In this document: one piece after another, positions 50,071 to 59,828 of the stretch
Position numbering within the stretch: the stretch's first letter is position 1
Layout of the letters: every line of letters starts with the position of its first letter
Position numbers and translations under genes: made by a program
DNA from: Bacteroides eggerthii
Lineage (GTDB): Bacteria > Bacteroidota > Bacteroidia > Bacteroidales > Bacteroidaceae
DNA: 64,000 bases
Direction of reading: 5' to 3'
NCBI RefSeq assembly: GCF_025146565.1
Contig: NZ_CP102258.1
Location: forward strand, 496,001 to 560,000
Notes under the pieces: model-generated
What the model saw: only the letters and a program-made list of their open reading frames with translations
Databases searched by the model: none
What the model was told of the DNA's origin: nothing

Positions 50071-51003
50071 TTATGATTTTAAATCAAGATCCATGTTCAA
50101 ATTTTCTAATGCAATTCTTACTTGATCACGTTCTTCTTTTTCAAAATGGTTAAATGGAGCTGCCACAAAATCACTACAGACTCCCAAAAGAGATAAAGCG
50201 CATTTTAGGCTTTTCAAATAACTGGAGCCATATTTTCCTATGGTGTATACAGTAGTGCTTATTTGCATCACAATTTTCTGTAGACGATATAGTTCCTCAA
50301 AATTATGTTCCTTTGCAGCATTGTAAAGAGCAACATATAACTTAGGAAACATGTTGGCACCTCCATTAATTCCGCCATTTCCTCCCATCAGAACAACTTC
50401 TCCGGTAACCTCTTCAGGGCCAACTAACATAGAGAAGTTTGGATGATCTTTCATTATATGCATTACCGACTGAAAATAAACTAAATTGGCAGAACTATCT
50501 TTAAACCCTATAACCTTGGGATTTTCTGCTATACGATAAATTGTTTGTGGAGCGAAATTTACTTTGGTATGCGTAGGCATATTATACAAAAAAAGAGGCA
50601 GTGGTAAATCTTTAATGAGCTTATCATAAAATTCCACTAATTCTGGTTGAGCAGAAGCAAAATAATACGGTGGTGCAGAAACTACAGCTTCAGCACCATA
50701 GTTAGCAGCTACCTGTGCAAGTCTAACACTCTCCACAATAGATGTATCTGATATACAAACCAGTACCGGCAAACGATCTGCTGTAATACGACAAGTCTCA
50801 CGAATCATTTCTGCTCGCAACTTGTAACTTAGGCATTGTGCCTCACCTGTTGTTCCAAGAATAAAAAGAGCATTTACACCTCCATCAATAAGACGCTCTA
50901 TTAAACACTCCAAGCCTCTAACATCTAACGTGTCATCATCTAATAATGGGGTTACTAATGGCGGGATTATACCCGACAAAGGAGATTTAAGTAATCTGTT
51001 CAT
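50071..51003 (-). CDS. DHDPS/N-acetylneuraminate lyase-family aldolase
   Basis: A 310-residue class I aldolase with canonical motifs: ALFILGTTGEAQCLSYKLR (about residue 45, GTTGE), LFLYNMPTHTKVNF (about 137, the YNxP tyrosine) and KVIGFKDSSANLVYFQ (about 164, Schiff-base Lys in GFKDS). The family includes NanA, DapA and KDG/KDF aldolases, which cleave or form 2-keto-3-deoxy acids. In this locus it would split such an acid made from the imported sugar. It is the canonical twin of the divergent 27688 protein and precedes the SSS gene by 11 bases. Confidence 0.85.
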   Translation of the reverse strand: MNRLLKSPLSGIIPPLVTPLLDDDTLDVRGLECLIERLIDGGVNALFILGTTGEAQCLSYKLRAEMIRETCRITADRLPVLVCISDTSIVESVRLAQVAANYGAEAVVSAPPYYFASAQPELVEFYDKLIKDLPLPLFLYNMPTHTKVNFAPQTIYRIAENPKVIGFKDSSANLVYFQSVMHIMKDHPNFSMLVGPEEVTGEVVLMGGNGGINGGANMFPKLYVALYNAAKEHNFEELYRLQKIVMQISTTVYTIGKYGSSYLKSLKCALSLLGVCSDFVAAPFNHFEKEERDQVRIALENLNMDLDLKS

Positions 51004-51007
51004 ACTA

Positions 51008-52963
51008 TTATTTTTTAATTGTTTTGTTTTTTATAATATAGAAAAATCCATCTTCTGCACCTACCAGTAAATCATATATACCATCCTTATCCCAATCAAC
51101 AGGAGTAGGACTTGTTGTATGTCCTGCCAAAGAAAGTCTGGAAAGATCTCCCTGATTTTTGAAATATATAGTATCACCTGATTGACGTACATTTTCAAGA
51201 AATGCAGCATTCAAAGTATTTACAATCAGGTCCAAACGTCCATCGTTATTCCAATCTACCAAACAAAGTTTACGTCTGCCAGAAGCACCGGCTTCTTTAT
51301 CATTCAAACGAAGAGGACCAGGCTCATTGACAATTGGATCATGTTTTTTTGTAGGGCCAACAATAACCCCCTCCGTTGCAAAAATCCTCTTCCCTGGTTT
51401 TAACCATAATTCATCGTTCATTTTAAATCTCTCATAAAAACAGAGGTATCCTTCATGATCCATCAATATAAGGTCTGTAAACCCATCTTGATTCCAATCT
51501 ATGGCAAAGGGAGTAGTACGCCATTGAGTTACTAAATCTGTTTTACCTGGATTCCACCAATTCCACAAAGGTTTAGGTGCATCTTTTCCTTGCCAGTCCA
51601 CCTTTACTAGATAAGGTCCTTCCAAATTTTCAACATCTCCAGTATTTTTATACCAAACTATTTCTCCGAAAATAGAGTTAGCTATAATATCCTTTTTCCC
51701 ATCTCCATCCCAATCGGCAACAGAAACAGTTGTATAACCCCATTTTTCTTCACATGGACCTTGAATAGAACCGTTTTTACCCGCAAGAATACGGATAACT
51801 TCACCATTCACTTTAAAATTGACGGGAGCTGCCCATATAGGATCATTACCTCCTCCTAAATTTTTAATAAAACAAATATTTCCTGCTGAATTTCCACTGA
51901 TAATATCATCAAGCCCATCGTTATCCCAGTCAACACTAAACGGAGTAGACAATGCACCATATTTTACACAATCCGCTTTTTGCTGGAGATAAACCGGAGA
52001 ATCAAATTGTGGCATATTATCAATAACAATCCCCGTATTTCTTAAATATGCCACTCTACCATCTTCATCCCCTACCATTAAATCAATATTTCCATCTTTA
52101 TCAAAGTCCACAGCGACAGGCAATATCATTTCAATATGAAATTTAATAATTCCATCCTTATTTTCTAAATAACGCCCTTCAGCAAACCGAGGAACCTCAC
52201 GTGTCCCAATATTTTCAAACCAAGTTAGTTTATCAATAAATTCACCACATATCAAATCTAAATCACCATCTCCATCAAAATCATACATGTTAGGGGTTGG
52301 CGCACCATAAACATCAATCGCCTTCTTTCCCGCCTTTATTTTTCCCCGATTAATATATTCTCCATTTTTGTTCTCCAATAGATACACATATCCATGAAGG
52401 GGGCCATTTTTCCAATTACCGTTTTTATCATAGGCATTATCCCAACCATAATCACCCCAATCACCTAATCCTACAATAATATCAAGATCACCATCATTGT
52501 CATAATCAACATAAGCCCATGTATTCCCGCGCTCTTTTACAATGTCTTTCAAAGGATTTTCTGTAACCTCTATTTTTTGAGGTCGTGCAAACAAAGAATT
52601 CTTAAAATCCAAATATTCGACCCCTTTATGTATTACATGCAAATTTCCATTCACATAAGAAACACTTAAATCTCTATAAGTTGTGTTTACCAATTTTACT
52701 CCTTTGTCAAAAAGTGGTGTTTGTTTATTGCCAATATTATGGAAATAAAAGATCCCTTTATGGGGTGTTGATGGACATGTCATCAATAAATCCATCAGTC
52801 CATCTCCATCATAATCAATCGGAATCGGCATTCCCCATAATCCCACTCCTAAATCTACTATTAGATCAGGGTTATTATATTTCAATCTGTATTTATCATT
52901 AGCTTGTCCATGAATCGAAATACATATCATGGCCGTTAAAAACAAAATAATAATCTTTTTCAT
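51008..52963 (-). CDS. Secreted FG-GAP/VCBS repeat protein
   Basis: A 651-residue protein, signal peptide MKKIIILFLTAMICISIHG. Calcium-binding blades recur: PIDYDGDGLMDLLMTC (about residue 50), YVDYDNDGDLDIIVGLGD (about 152), YDFDGDGDLDLICGEF (about 220), DFDKDGNIDLMVGDEDGR (about 280), DWDNDGLDDIISGNSAG, DWDGDGKKDIIANS, DWNQDGFTDLILMD and DWNNDGRLDLIVN. The whole chain is a beta-propeller. It may be a glycan-binding or lyase-type PUL protein; no catalytic motif is recognised. It is followed by the aldolase gene after 4 bases. Confidence 0.75.
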   Translation of the reverse strand: MKKIIILFLTAMICISIHGQANDKYRLKYNNPDLIVDLGVGLWGMPIPIDYDGDGLMDLLMTCPSTPHKGIFYFHNIGNKQTPLFDKGVKLVNTTYRDLSVSYVNGNLHVIHKGVEYLDFKNSLFARPQKIEVTENPLKDIVKERGNTWAYVDYDNDGDLDIIVGLGDWGDYGWDNAYDKNGNWKNGPLHGYVYLLENKNGEYINRGKIKAGKKAIDVYGAPTPNMYDFDGDGDLDLICGEFIDKLTWFENIGTREVPRFAEGRYLENKDGIIKFHIEMILPVAVDFDKDGNIDLMVGDEDGRVAYLRNTGIVIDNMPQFDSPVYLQQKADCVKYGALSTPFSVDWDNDGLDDIISGNSAGNICFIKNLGGGNDPIWAAPVNFKVNGEVIRILAGKNGSIQGPCEEKWGYTTVSVADWDGDGKKDIIANSIFGEIVWYKNTGDVENLEGPYLVKVDWQGKDAPKPLWNWWNPGKTDLVTQWRTTPFAIDWNQDGFTDLILMDHEGYLCFYERFKMNDELWLKPGKRIFATEGVIVGPTKKHDPIVNEPGPLRLNDKEAGASGRRKLCLVDWNNDGRLDLIVNTLNAAFLENVRQSGDTIYFKNQGDLSRLSLAGHTTSPTPVDWDKDGIYDLLVGAEDGFFYIIKNKTIKK

Positions 52964-53115
52964 ATTATATAATTTTAGTAATAAAAACTACAAACCTCAA
53001 TTTTGCAACTATCGATGTTAAAACTGAGCTCCTTAAGTATAATATCACATGCTTCTTTCAATCTTCACAATTTCAACTTTCAATTGATAATTAAGGTTTC
53101 ATTCATATCATTTTC

Positions 53116-54252
53116 CTATTGAAATTTAGTCTTGATTGAGTATATGTCTGTTTTAAATAGTTTTTTTATTATATAATCCAATTGTTTATCGTTTCCCTGT
53201 ATATGAATTATTTTCTGTGTATGGGTTAATGACTCATTGGGTGCCAATTCTGCACCTGGAGAGGAAGTTTCAATTTCATAAAAAGGTCCCATCACAGAAC
53301 CATCTTCAACCGGCCCGTCATTATAAGCATTGATTACATCACCGTAGTAAGGATCATTTTGAATTCCCCACTGTCCATTCATGTAGTTCAAAGAGTCTTC
53401 AAAAATATCACACCACAAAATAGTAAGTACACCTTTGGAAGAATCATAACTTCCACATAAATTAGTTGCACGTGAAGCAGGTACTCCTAATTTAGAACGA
53501 AAACACCCATCTATTTTAAAGTAAATAATGCCATTTTTTACAATTAGTCTATCAGTAGGAATTTTACCAAAATATTCATCATTTACAATTTTTCCCTTTC
53601 TAGATTGCTTGTAAGGAATAAATACAGTAGTAGCAGATGTAGGATTAAACATACTAAGCATCCAAACTGATATCAACCCTGTTTCTTTATTCCATGATTC
53701 ATTTCCAATATTGGTAATCTGGTTATCACTCTTATAAGCTACCGCTTTTATATCTTTAGGAAATTCAAGATTAAAACTTGCTGCAAATTCATTAATATCC
53801 AATAAAGAAATAGTTCGTTTAATATTTAAATAAAAAGTGGTACCACAAGCATTTGTTAAGCATCCTTCCTTAGTTAGACATATACAATTTTTACTTTGTG
53901 ATTGAATTTTGAAAGCCTCTATGTCCAAAACCGGGGGAACTTTCCAATTTTTATAAATTTGTTTTTCCCCTTGCCTGAAATATAAAGAAAATACCCCACC
54001 TTCCGGACCGAGCCAAAAACGCTCTTCACCTCCCACAGGATTAAATTGCAAGTCTATTTGTCTCTTTTTGATAAAAGAATAATTAATCCAACCATAACTA
54101 TCTCCTTCATCCCCAGCAGCAGATGTAGTCATAACTCGCCCTTGCCAGGCTGGAATCACCATAACTTTGGATTTTCCATCATCAGAAATCAACTCAACAT
54201 ATTCAATATTATTCCTGCTCATAAACAGGGCATCATCAGCATAACTTCCCAT
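53116..54252 (-). CDS. Mutarotase-like (DUF6786-type) protein
   Basis: A 378-residue protein with a galactose-mutarotase-like beta fold: KVMVIPAWQGRVMTTSAAG (about residue 32), NPVGGEERFWLGPEGGVFSL (about 75) and FNLEFPKDIKAVAYKSDN (about 162). Proteins of this type in Bacteroidales PULs are annotated DUF6786. No signal peptide is seen. It could epimerise the sugar at C1 before isomerisation by FucI, encoded upstream; that is inferred from the neighbour and the fold. Confidence 0.6.
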   Translation of the reverse strand: MGSYADDALFMSRNNIEYVELISDDGKSKVMVIPAWQGRVMTTSAAGDEGDSYGWINYSFIKKRQIDLQFNPVGGEERFWLGPEGGVFSLYFRQGEKQIYKNWKVPPVLDIEAFKIQSQSKNCICLTKEGCLTNACGTTFYLNIKRTISLLDINEFAASFNLEFPKDIKAVAYKSDNQITNIGNESWNKETGLISVWMLSMFNPTSATTVFIPYKQSRKGKIVNDEYFGKIPTDRLIVKNGIIYFKIDGCFRSKLGVPASRATNLCGSYDSSKGVLTILWCDIFEDSLNYMNGQWGIQNDPYYGDVINAYNDGPVEDGSVMGPFYEIETSSPGAELAPNESLTHTQKIIHIQGNDKQLDYIIKKLFKTDIYSIKTKFQ

Positions 54253-54268
54253 TTTATTCTTTTTTATC

Positions 54269-54305
54269 TATTGCAAGATATAAGGACGACCTATACCTTG
54301 CAATA
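54269..54305. repeat. Inverted repeat between fucI and the mutarotase-like gene
   Basis: TATTGCAAG (54269-54277) is complementary to CTTGCAATA (54297-54305), with short inner ATA/TAT pairing. No T-run follows in the direction of transcription, so it is not a clear terminator; it may be an mRNA processing or stability hairpin. Confidence 0.55.
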
Positions 54306-54348
54306 GAGAGATTCTCAACTATATTAGATTTTTCCGCATGTTTTTTCT

Positions 54349-56136
54349 CTATTTATACAATGGACCATAATTTTTACAAGCTCTATAATCACTGCCTTCC
54401 ATATCTTCGCCAAAAGCAGACCATGCACTCGGACGGAAAATATTTTCTTCAGGAACGTTGTGCATACATACCGGAATACGAAGCATAGAAGCCAGAGTAA
54501 TCAGATCAGCACCTATATGACCATAACTAATAGCACCATGATTAGCTCCCCAGTTGTTCATAACGGTATATACATCACGGAAATATCCTTTACCTGTCAA
54601 ACGAGGTGCAAAGAAAGTAGAAGGCCACGTACGGTCGGTACGCTCATTGATAATTTTGAACACATCATCATCCAAATTGACGGTCCAACCTTCAGCAATC
54701 TGCAAAACCGGTCCTTGACCTTTTACAAGGTTCAAACGACACATTGTTACAGGCATCTCACCACGAGTTACAAACTGAGAAGAATAACCTCCGCCACGCA
54801 TATATTCACGACTGGCTGGATGCCATTTGGTTACTGCAAGACAAGCTTCCATTTCTTCTTCCGTAATTTCCCAGAAAGGCTTCATTACCGGCTTGCCGTC
54901 ACATGTCTGCCAACCTGTTCCGTCAAGCGTACAAGAACCGGAATTAATAAGATGAATAAAACCATTCGCAGCCTTGCCTTCCAGTCTCTTTCCCGTTACA
55001 CGTTCCACTGCATTCGGACTCCAATAAGTACGTACATCTGCAAATATCTGCGCCGTATTCGTCAAGAGATGATTGAACAACATGGAAGTACAGTTTAGCG
55101 TATCGTTTTCCGTAGCAAAAGTAAAAGCCTCACGAATACCGTTCCAGTCGAAAGAAGTGTTTAGAATAGCTTCTGAAAAATCGCCGTCAGGCTTATAGTC
55201 TGTCCATTGGCGTTGTCCCTGGAAACCAGCAGCAATTGCATTGTGTCCCATTGCTTCTTCCTTAAATCCCATCTCTGCCAGTTTGGGATTACCAATCATC
55301 ATATCACGGAAAATGAGAGTCATTTTCACCACATATTCCCAACGTGCATCTTTCTCTTCACGAGAATACACCAAATGTTCTGGATTAAAATCCACCCCTT
55401 CATTGCTCTTACAATATTTTTCCACCCACACCATGGCACGAGCAAACTCTTCATGATCATAAATACCCAACTGAACACGACGCTCAATCTCACTGGCATC
55501 AACATACTCATTGCGCATACCCAAATATTCCTGAAAGAAATCGGGATTTGGAATGGATCCGGCGATACCCATGGATACACTACCGATTGAAAGATAAGAC
55601 TTACCTCTCATCGTAGCTACAGCTATGCCTGCGCGAGCAAAACGTAATAATTTTTCCTTCACGTCTTCAGGTATTTCCATATTAGTAACTTCCTGTACAT
55701 CACGTCCATAAATACCAAAAGTGGGTAATCCCTTCTGTGTATGACTTGCCAACGCTGAAGCTAAATAAACTGCACCCGGGCGTTCCGTACCGTTAAATCC
55801 CCAAATGGCTTTCGGCATTTCTCCATCCATATCAATGGTCTCAAATCCGTAACACCAGCAAGGAGTTACGGAGAGTACCACACCCACTCCACTGTTACGG
55901 AATTTTTCAGCTGCCATAGCGGCTTCAGCCACTCCGCCAATAGTTGTATCTGCAATCACACATTCCACAGGAGTACCATCGCTATGACACAAAACAGAAG
56001 AATAAAGTTCGGACACTTTATGAGCCATAGTCATGGTCATATCTTCCAATGATTCACGAATACCTCCACGACGACCATCAATGATAGGTCGAATACCAAT
56101 TTTCGGCTTTCCACCGATTAATCTTGAATTTCTCAT
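54349..56136 (-). CDS. fucI: L-fucose isomerase
   Basis: A 595-residue isomerase, full length for the family (about 590). Signature blocks: [20 protein letters not shown] at the N terminus, [60 protein letters not shown] and [15 protein letters not shown] in the first half, and the C-terminal [20 protein letters not shown]. It converts L-fucose to L-fuculose in the cytosol; the same enzyme accepts D-arabinose. No fuculose kinase or aldolase is in the window. A LacI-type operator lies at 56171-56183 in front of it, and the LacI gene is its upstream neighbour, so it is probably a direct target. Confidence 0.9.
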   Translation of the reverse strand: MRNSRLIGGKPKIGIRPIIDGRRGGIRESLEDMTMTMAHKVSELYSSVLCHSDGTPVECVIADTTIGGVAEAAMAAEKFRNSGVGVVLSVTPCWCYGFETIDMDGEMPKAIWGFNGTERPGAVYLASALASHTQKGLPTFGIYGRDVQEVTNMEIPEDVKEKLLRFARAGIAVATMRGKSYLSIGSVSMGIAGSIPNPDFFQEYLGMRNEYVDASEIERRVQLGIYDHEEFARAMVWVEKYCKSNEGVDFNPEHLVYSREEKDARWEYVVKMTLIFRDMMIGNPKLAEMGFKEEAMGHNAIAAGFQGQRQWTDYKPDGDFSEAILNTSFDWNGIREAFTFATENDTLNCTSMLFNHLLTNTAQIFADVRTYWSPNAVERVTGKRLEGKAANGFIHLINSGSCTLDGTGWQTCDGKPVMKPFWEITEEEMEACLAVTKWHPASREYMRGGGYSSQFVTRGEMPVTMCRLNLVKGQGPVLQIAEGWTVNLDDDVFKIINERTDRTWPSTFFAPRLTGKGYFRDVYTVMNNWGANHGAISYGHIGADLITLASMLRIPVCMHNVPEENIFRPSAWSAFGEDMEGSDYRACKNYGPLYK

Positions 56137-56170
56137 GGTTCAATTAATTTTATTGAGATCAACACATTTA

Positions 56171-56183
56171 TTAAATCGTTTAA
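56171..56183. promoter_or_regulatory. Candidate LacI-family operator in front of fucI
   Basis: TTAAATCGTTTAA has perfect 5-base arms around a central TCG, the CG-centred palindrome typical of LacI/PurR/CcpA-type operators. It lies between the lacI-type gene and fucI, 35 bases before the fucI ATG. Confidence 0.5.
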
Positions 56184-56201
56184 GCTATTAGATAAAAAAA
56201 A

Positions 56202-57206
56202 CTAAGAAGTTTTTTCTATAAATTCCCCTTCAGCAAGCACAGACTGTACAGTATTACCATTAGCAATCACATCTGTCAATATCTCAAGCGCTTTTTGCAC
56301 AAGAATATCTATAGGCTGTTGAATATAAGATATAGGCGCATCAAAAAAATCAAATACTGGATTACCGTCAAAGCCTACCAAACCTATTTTCCCGATAATG
56401 TCGTCTCCCATATCTTTGATTATATACAAACAAGCCAATGAAATCATGTTTGTAGCAAACAAAAAAGCGTCTACCCCGCTGTCAATCATTTTAGGAAGTA
56501 AGCGGTCAGCAGACTTTCTAGGGCTATCCTGCTTCAAAAAGGCCACGTTAATTAAGCTTTTCTTACCAGCCTCATCCATAGCTTTTTTATAGCCAAGAAC
56601 ACGCTCTTGCATATGAGTAAGATTAACATCATAAGCTACTATGCATGGAGCTGTATAACCTACTCTCAAGAGATATTTGGTCGCAATGTAAGAAGCATTA
56701 AAATTATTCAGAGCAACATAACTGACATTGATTTCTGGGAAATAACGGTCAAACAAAACAACAGGAATATGATTATTTACTAATGAGGAAATGGATTTCT
56801 CAGAATTATTACAAGGAACAATTATCAACCCATCTACCCCCTTATTAATAAGATTGCCCACAATACGGTTCATCTTATCTTTATTCTCATCGGAACTTCC
56901 AAAGAGAACAGTATATCCTTTACGTGCAGCTTCATCTTCCAAGACACGAGCTAATTGGGAAAAAAACGGGTTAGAAATGTCCGAAACCACTAATCCAATT
57001 GTCTTCGTCTTACCACTTCTAAGGCTCTTTGCAGCAAGATTAGGTTGGTAATTCATCTCATTAGCAATTTTCAATATACGTTGGGCCGTTTTCTCCCCTA
57101 CACGATATTCTTTCTCCTTACCATTCAAAACGAATGAAACCAATGCTGTAGAAACGCCTGCAGCTTCTGCGATATCTTTCAATGATGTTTTTCTTAGTAA
57201 GGACAT
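56202..57206 (-). CDS. LacI-family transcriptional regulator
   Basis: A 334-residue LacI-type repressor. The N-terminal HTH is SLKDIAEAAGVSTALVSFVL (residues 8-27), followed by the hinge YQPNLAAKSLRSGKTKTIG, and a periplasmic-binding-protein-like effector domain: VVSDISNPFFSQLARVLEDE, LIIVPCNNSEKSI, VVLFDRYFPEINVSYV and IGLVGFDGNPVFDFFDAPIS. The effector is probably a sugar processed by the locus. It has its own canonical promoter at 57283-57313. Confidence 0.9.
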   Translation of the reverse strand: MSLLRKTSLKDIAEAAGVSTALVSFVLNGKEKEYRVGEKTAQRILKIANEMNYQPNLAAKSLRSGKTKTIGLVVSDISNPFFSQLARVLEDEAARKGYTVLFGSSDENKDKMNRIVGNLINKGVDGLIIVPCNNSEKSISSLVNNHIPVVLFDRYFPEINVSYVALNNFNASYIATKYLLRVGYTAPCIVAYDVNLTHMQERVLGYKKAMDEAGKKSLINVAFLKQDSPRKSADRLLPKMIDSGVDAFLFATNMISLACLYIIKDMGDDIIGKIGLVGFDGNPVFDFFDAPISYIQQPIDILVQKALEILTDVIANGNTVQSVLAEGEFIEKTS

Positions 57207-57282
57207 ATAGTATATAGAAATTGAAATGCAATTATTTAAAATTGTTTTTTGGATTTATAGCATTCGTTATATTGTTACGCTG

Positions 57283-57313
57283 CAAATATACATATATATT
57301 TTAAACTAACAAA
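57283..57313 (-). promoter_or_regulatory. Canonical promoter of the LacI-type gene
   Basis: On the minus strand TTTG (57310-57313), 19 bases, TATATTTG (57283-57290). Transcription would start near 57276, giving a leader of about 70 bases. Confidence 0.8.
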
Positions 57314-57479
57314 TTTTTTCGCTAATTCGTTATAGTTTTTTTTCATGCAATCTAAAAAAGAATACTAAAAGAGCTTGTAGATCATCCTCTTTCTATTCCG
57401 AAAATAATATACATCAATATTTTCATGCTCAAACACAAAGAAAACCAGCCTAGAGATAACAAGACGTATCAGTACCCCA

Positions 57480-57732
57480 ATCAACCACACAAAACAGAAA
57501 AAGCTATTACTTCTAATACACATTGCTTGCATACCAAAATCAAGATGTCTTCTCCCCCATGTGCATTCAGTAAACAGTTTCAAAGAAAAGCAAATTAAAA
57601 ACAATTGGTTTATACCATCCAAATCAAGATGTAGCAAGATTTCCTCAATCCGCATATCATTTGCAATATCTTTGATCAGGTTTTCATTGTATGGTCAGAA
57701 GCAATGTCTCTGTTTCAACTTAACCATAAGTT
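57480..57732 (-). pseudogene. Broken copy of the AbiE-partner gene
   Basis: The translated sequence KLKQRHCF, stop, PYNENLIKDIANDM and LLHLDLDGINQLFLI matches the intact protein at 26946 (KLKQEHCFWSYNENSIKD, LLHLDLEEINQLFLIYPF). The Trp codon of HCFW has become TGA, and similarity fades after the LFLI block. No AbiEii-like gene accompanies it. Confidence 0.75.
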
Positions 57733-57792
57733 CGACGTTGATCTACTCGTTAGCTTCAAATAGCCACATTCTATATATCAATAATTCTTTCA

Positions 57793-58650
57793 TTAAACCA
57801 GTTTTAAAACTAGACGCGGACTGAATTCTTCTTTTATAGATTTCCATTGACGAGCATCAGCAGCAAACAATGCAGTAGACAATACCTCCCCCACAGCCCC
57901 ACTTTTCGTAACCACTGCAACAGCCCACTTTCCTTCTACCAATTTACCGGAATTAGGGATAATAATGTGTTTCCGTTCAAAAGAATTATTACCTGAAATT
58001 GTCAGACATTCATCTTTAAGCAAAATCTCTTGTTCTTGGTTCTGTGAAACAACATTCTGCCCAAAACCAACTCTCCAGCCGTCAATTAGAGGATGTTTCC
58101 CCAATGCGAGCACAGAACTGTTTCCCATATTCACCAATGCATCCTTCACTTCATAAGATCGCAACAAATCACGTATACTCTCCAATGCATACCCTTTCAG
58201 GAAACCAGAGAGATTGATATTGATTCCAGGATGTTGGAAAAACAACGTTCGTTCTTTCGGTGATAACTGAACTTTTGAAATTAAATCCGGAGTATAATCA
58301 GTAGAATGAACTGTTATATCAAAATGCCCATTAGTACGTGCATTACAATCTACACAAAATGCAAGCATATTATAGAGTTCATGGCTGACCGGTTGCGGGC
58401 GTATAGCAGCAAACTGATTTAACTGTGCCAGTTCACTATCTGCATCATAACAATTACCTAACTTTTCTATTTGGCATAACCGATCATAAATTGCATCAAC
58501 CACAAGTAAAAACTCTTCTTCACTCTGTTGACCGCATAGTACAATGTCAATACGCGTATGCATTGAAAAAAAACAGGCATAAAATACTCCACCATAAACA
58601 GGTGAGTGTTTATAATAACTCTGAATAACACCAAATGCCTTCTGTTTCAT
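57793..58650 (-). CDS. ApbE-family FAD:protein FMN transferase
   Basis: A 285-residue flavin transferase that attaches FMN to threonine or serine of target proteins, for example in RNF/NQR complexes. Blocks: FFSMHTRIDIVLCG (about residue 28), LAQLNQFAAIRPQPVSHELY (about 75), TNGHFDITVHSTDY (about 105), ININLSGFLKGYALESIRDL (about 145), ALVNMGNSSVLALG and DGWRVGFGQN (about 178-195), and a C-terminal KSGAVGEVLSTALFAAD. No signal peptide or lipobox, unlike many ApbE proteins. Its neighbours on both sides are pseudogenes, and no target protein is encoded nearby; it was probably part of a partly lost locus. Confidence 0.8.
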   Translation of the reverse strand: MKQKAFGVIQSYYKHSPVYGGVFYACFFSMHTRIDIVLCGQQSEEEFLLVVDAIYDRLCQIEKLGNCYDADSELAQLNQFAAIRPQPVSHELYNMLAFCVDCNARTNGHFDITVHSTDYTPDLISKVQLSPKERTLFFQHPGININLSGFLKGYALESIRDLLRSYEVKDALVNMGNSSVLALGKHPLIDGWRVGFGQNVVSQNQEQEILLKDECLTISGNNSFERKHIIIPNSGKLVEGKWAVAVVTKSGAVGEVLSTALFAADARQWKSIKEEFSPRLVLKLV

Positions 58651-58728
58651 TTTCCTTTTCTATATAAACAATGAAAAGGTAAGTTACAAAAATTAATAGC
58701 TTACCTAATTCTATGCATATAAAATTAA

Positions 58729-59062
58729 CTACAATACCGCATCGACGGTCTTATTTTCCAAGACTTTCCGATAATCTCTGTATATATCTTAGTTTCCCGA
58801 ACCAAATTCAATGCTTTTTCCATAGAAAATTGTATATGCCGCACAATGCAACAATCTCCACCTTAGGATTCTGCAACGAAAAACTCATCAGGAAATGCCC
58901 CTTTGACCCCGTACCTATAATCGCCAAATGGCATTTTTCACTCGATGTCTCTACAACTTCTGAAAAAACAGAAAGCCATGGACTTATGGACAATAGGGTA
59001 CCCGCACCTATAACTCCTAAGTTTCTCAAAAACTCTCGCCTGTTAATCAATGCATCTTTCAT
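58729..59062 (-). pseudogene. Gfo/Idh/MocA oxidoreductase remnant with Tat signal
   Basis: The N terminus has a twin-arginine signal (NRREFLRNLGVIGAGTLL) and the Rossmann motif CHLAIIGTGSKGHFLM, then VEIVALCGIY. The frame then breaks: the downstream family block EKALNLVRETKIYT is in the next frame and YRKVLENKTVDAVL in yet another, ending at TAG 58729. About 110 of about 400-450 residues are preserved, so the gene is dead. Confidence 0.8.
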
Positions 59063-59104
59063 AGCTCAACTAGCGATACGTTTTAAAGTTTATATATAAT
59101 ATAT

Positions 59105-59789
59105 TTATCGTTCTCTCCGATAAGGGTTTTCCATAAGATTTAAATGACTTGGTTCATCTCCACCACAATTCACCACAATTTTATACAGTACCATAGAAAG
59201 AGCTAACGGACAAACGGTCAGTGTATGCGTACCTTTCTCCCAATTGACATCGGAAGCATCTTGATGCGTTGCGGGAACATCCGCCCACCAATACCAAGGT
59301 GAAACTCCTATCTGACGCGAAAGCTCATAAACTCCATAAATAGTACCGCGCTTGTCACTTCCGGCAATGAGCAGGACTCACCTTCGAGTCCCTTTAGAAG
59401 ATTATGAAGCGTAGTTATGATGAATTTTTCATTTTTATCTTTCAGAAGATCATTTTCCAACTTTCCGGCCTTCAACAACTGACGGATAAATGAGCTTTTA
59501 TCGTAAGAACCAACAATGACACGTACTGTCTCGTCAGCACTGTACACCATATCCGGACGTACGGAAGTTACTTTTGAAAGTCAGTCTGCAGATTCCTTAC
59601 GGCAGTCAAGACTCCTTTATGTTCCTCTTCATCACACAAAACCGAAAATGCCTTACTATGAGAAGTAACCAAGCCAAACTTGACATTATCCGAATTAAAA
59701 ACGACAAAAGTGTCAACTGCCCATACAGAAGATACCGGCAACTAAACTATCATACACAACAAATTAAAAAATATTGTTCTGACTCTCAT
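59105..59789 (-). pseudogene. GH115 alpha-glucuronidase pseudogene with internal deletion
   Basis: Reading on the minus strand from ATG 59789, a signal peptide is cut by TAG. Then KAFSVLCDEEEHKGVLTAV, VYSADETVRVIVGSYDKS, KLENDLLKDKNEKF, IAGSDKRGTIYG and GVSPWYWWADVP follow in three different frames; these are the N-terminal GH115 markers. Right after ATHQD the sequence jumps to NWEKGTHTLTV and VLYKIVVNCGGDEPSHLN, the C-terminal end of the family, and stops at 59105. The roughly 700 middle residues are missing. The gene belonged with GH43 just upstream. Confidence 0.85.
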
Positions 59790-59828
59790 AACCTATTCTT
59801 TATTCTAATAGAACATTTTTATCTTTTC

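Noticed and set aside
54269..54305. Intrinsic terminator after fucI
   Set aside because: The hairpin is followed by A-rich sequence in the direction of transcription, not a T-run.
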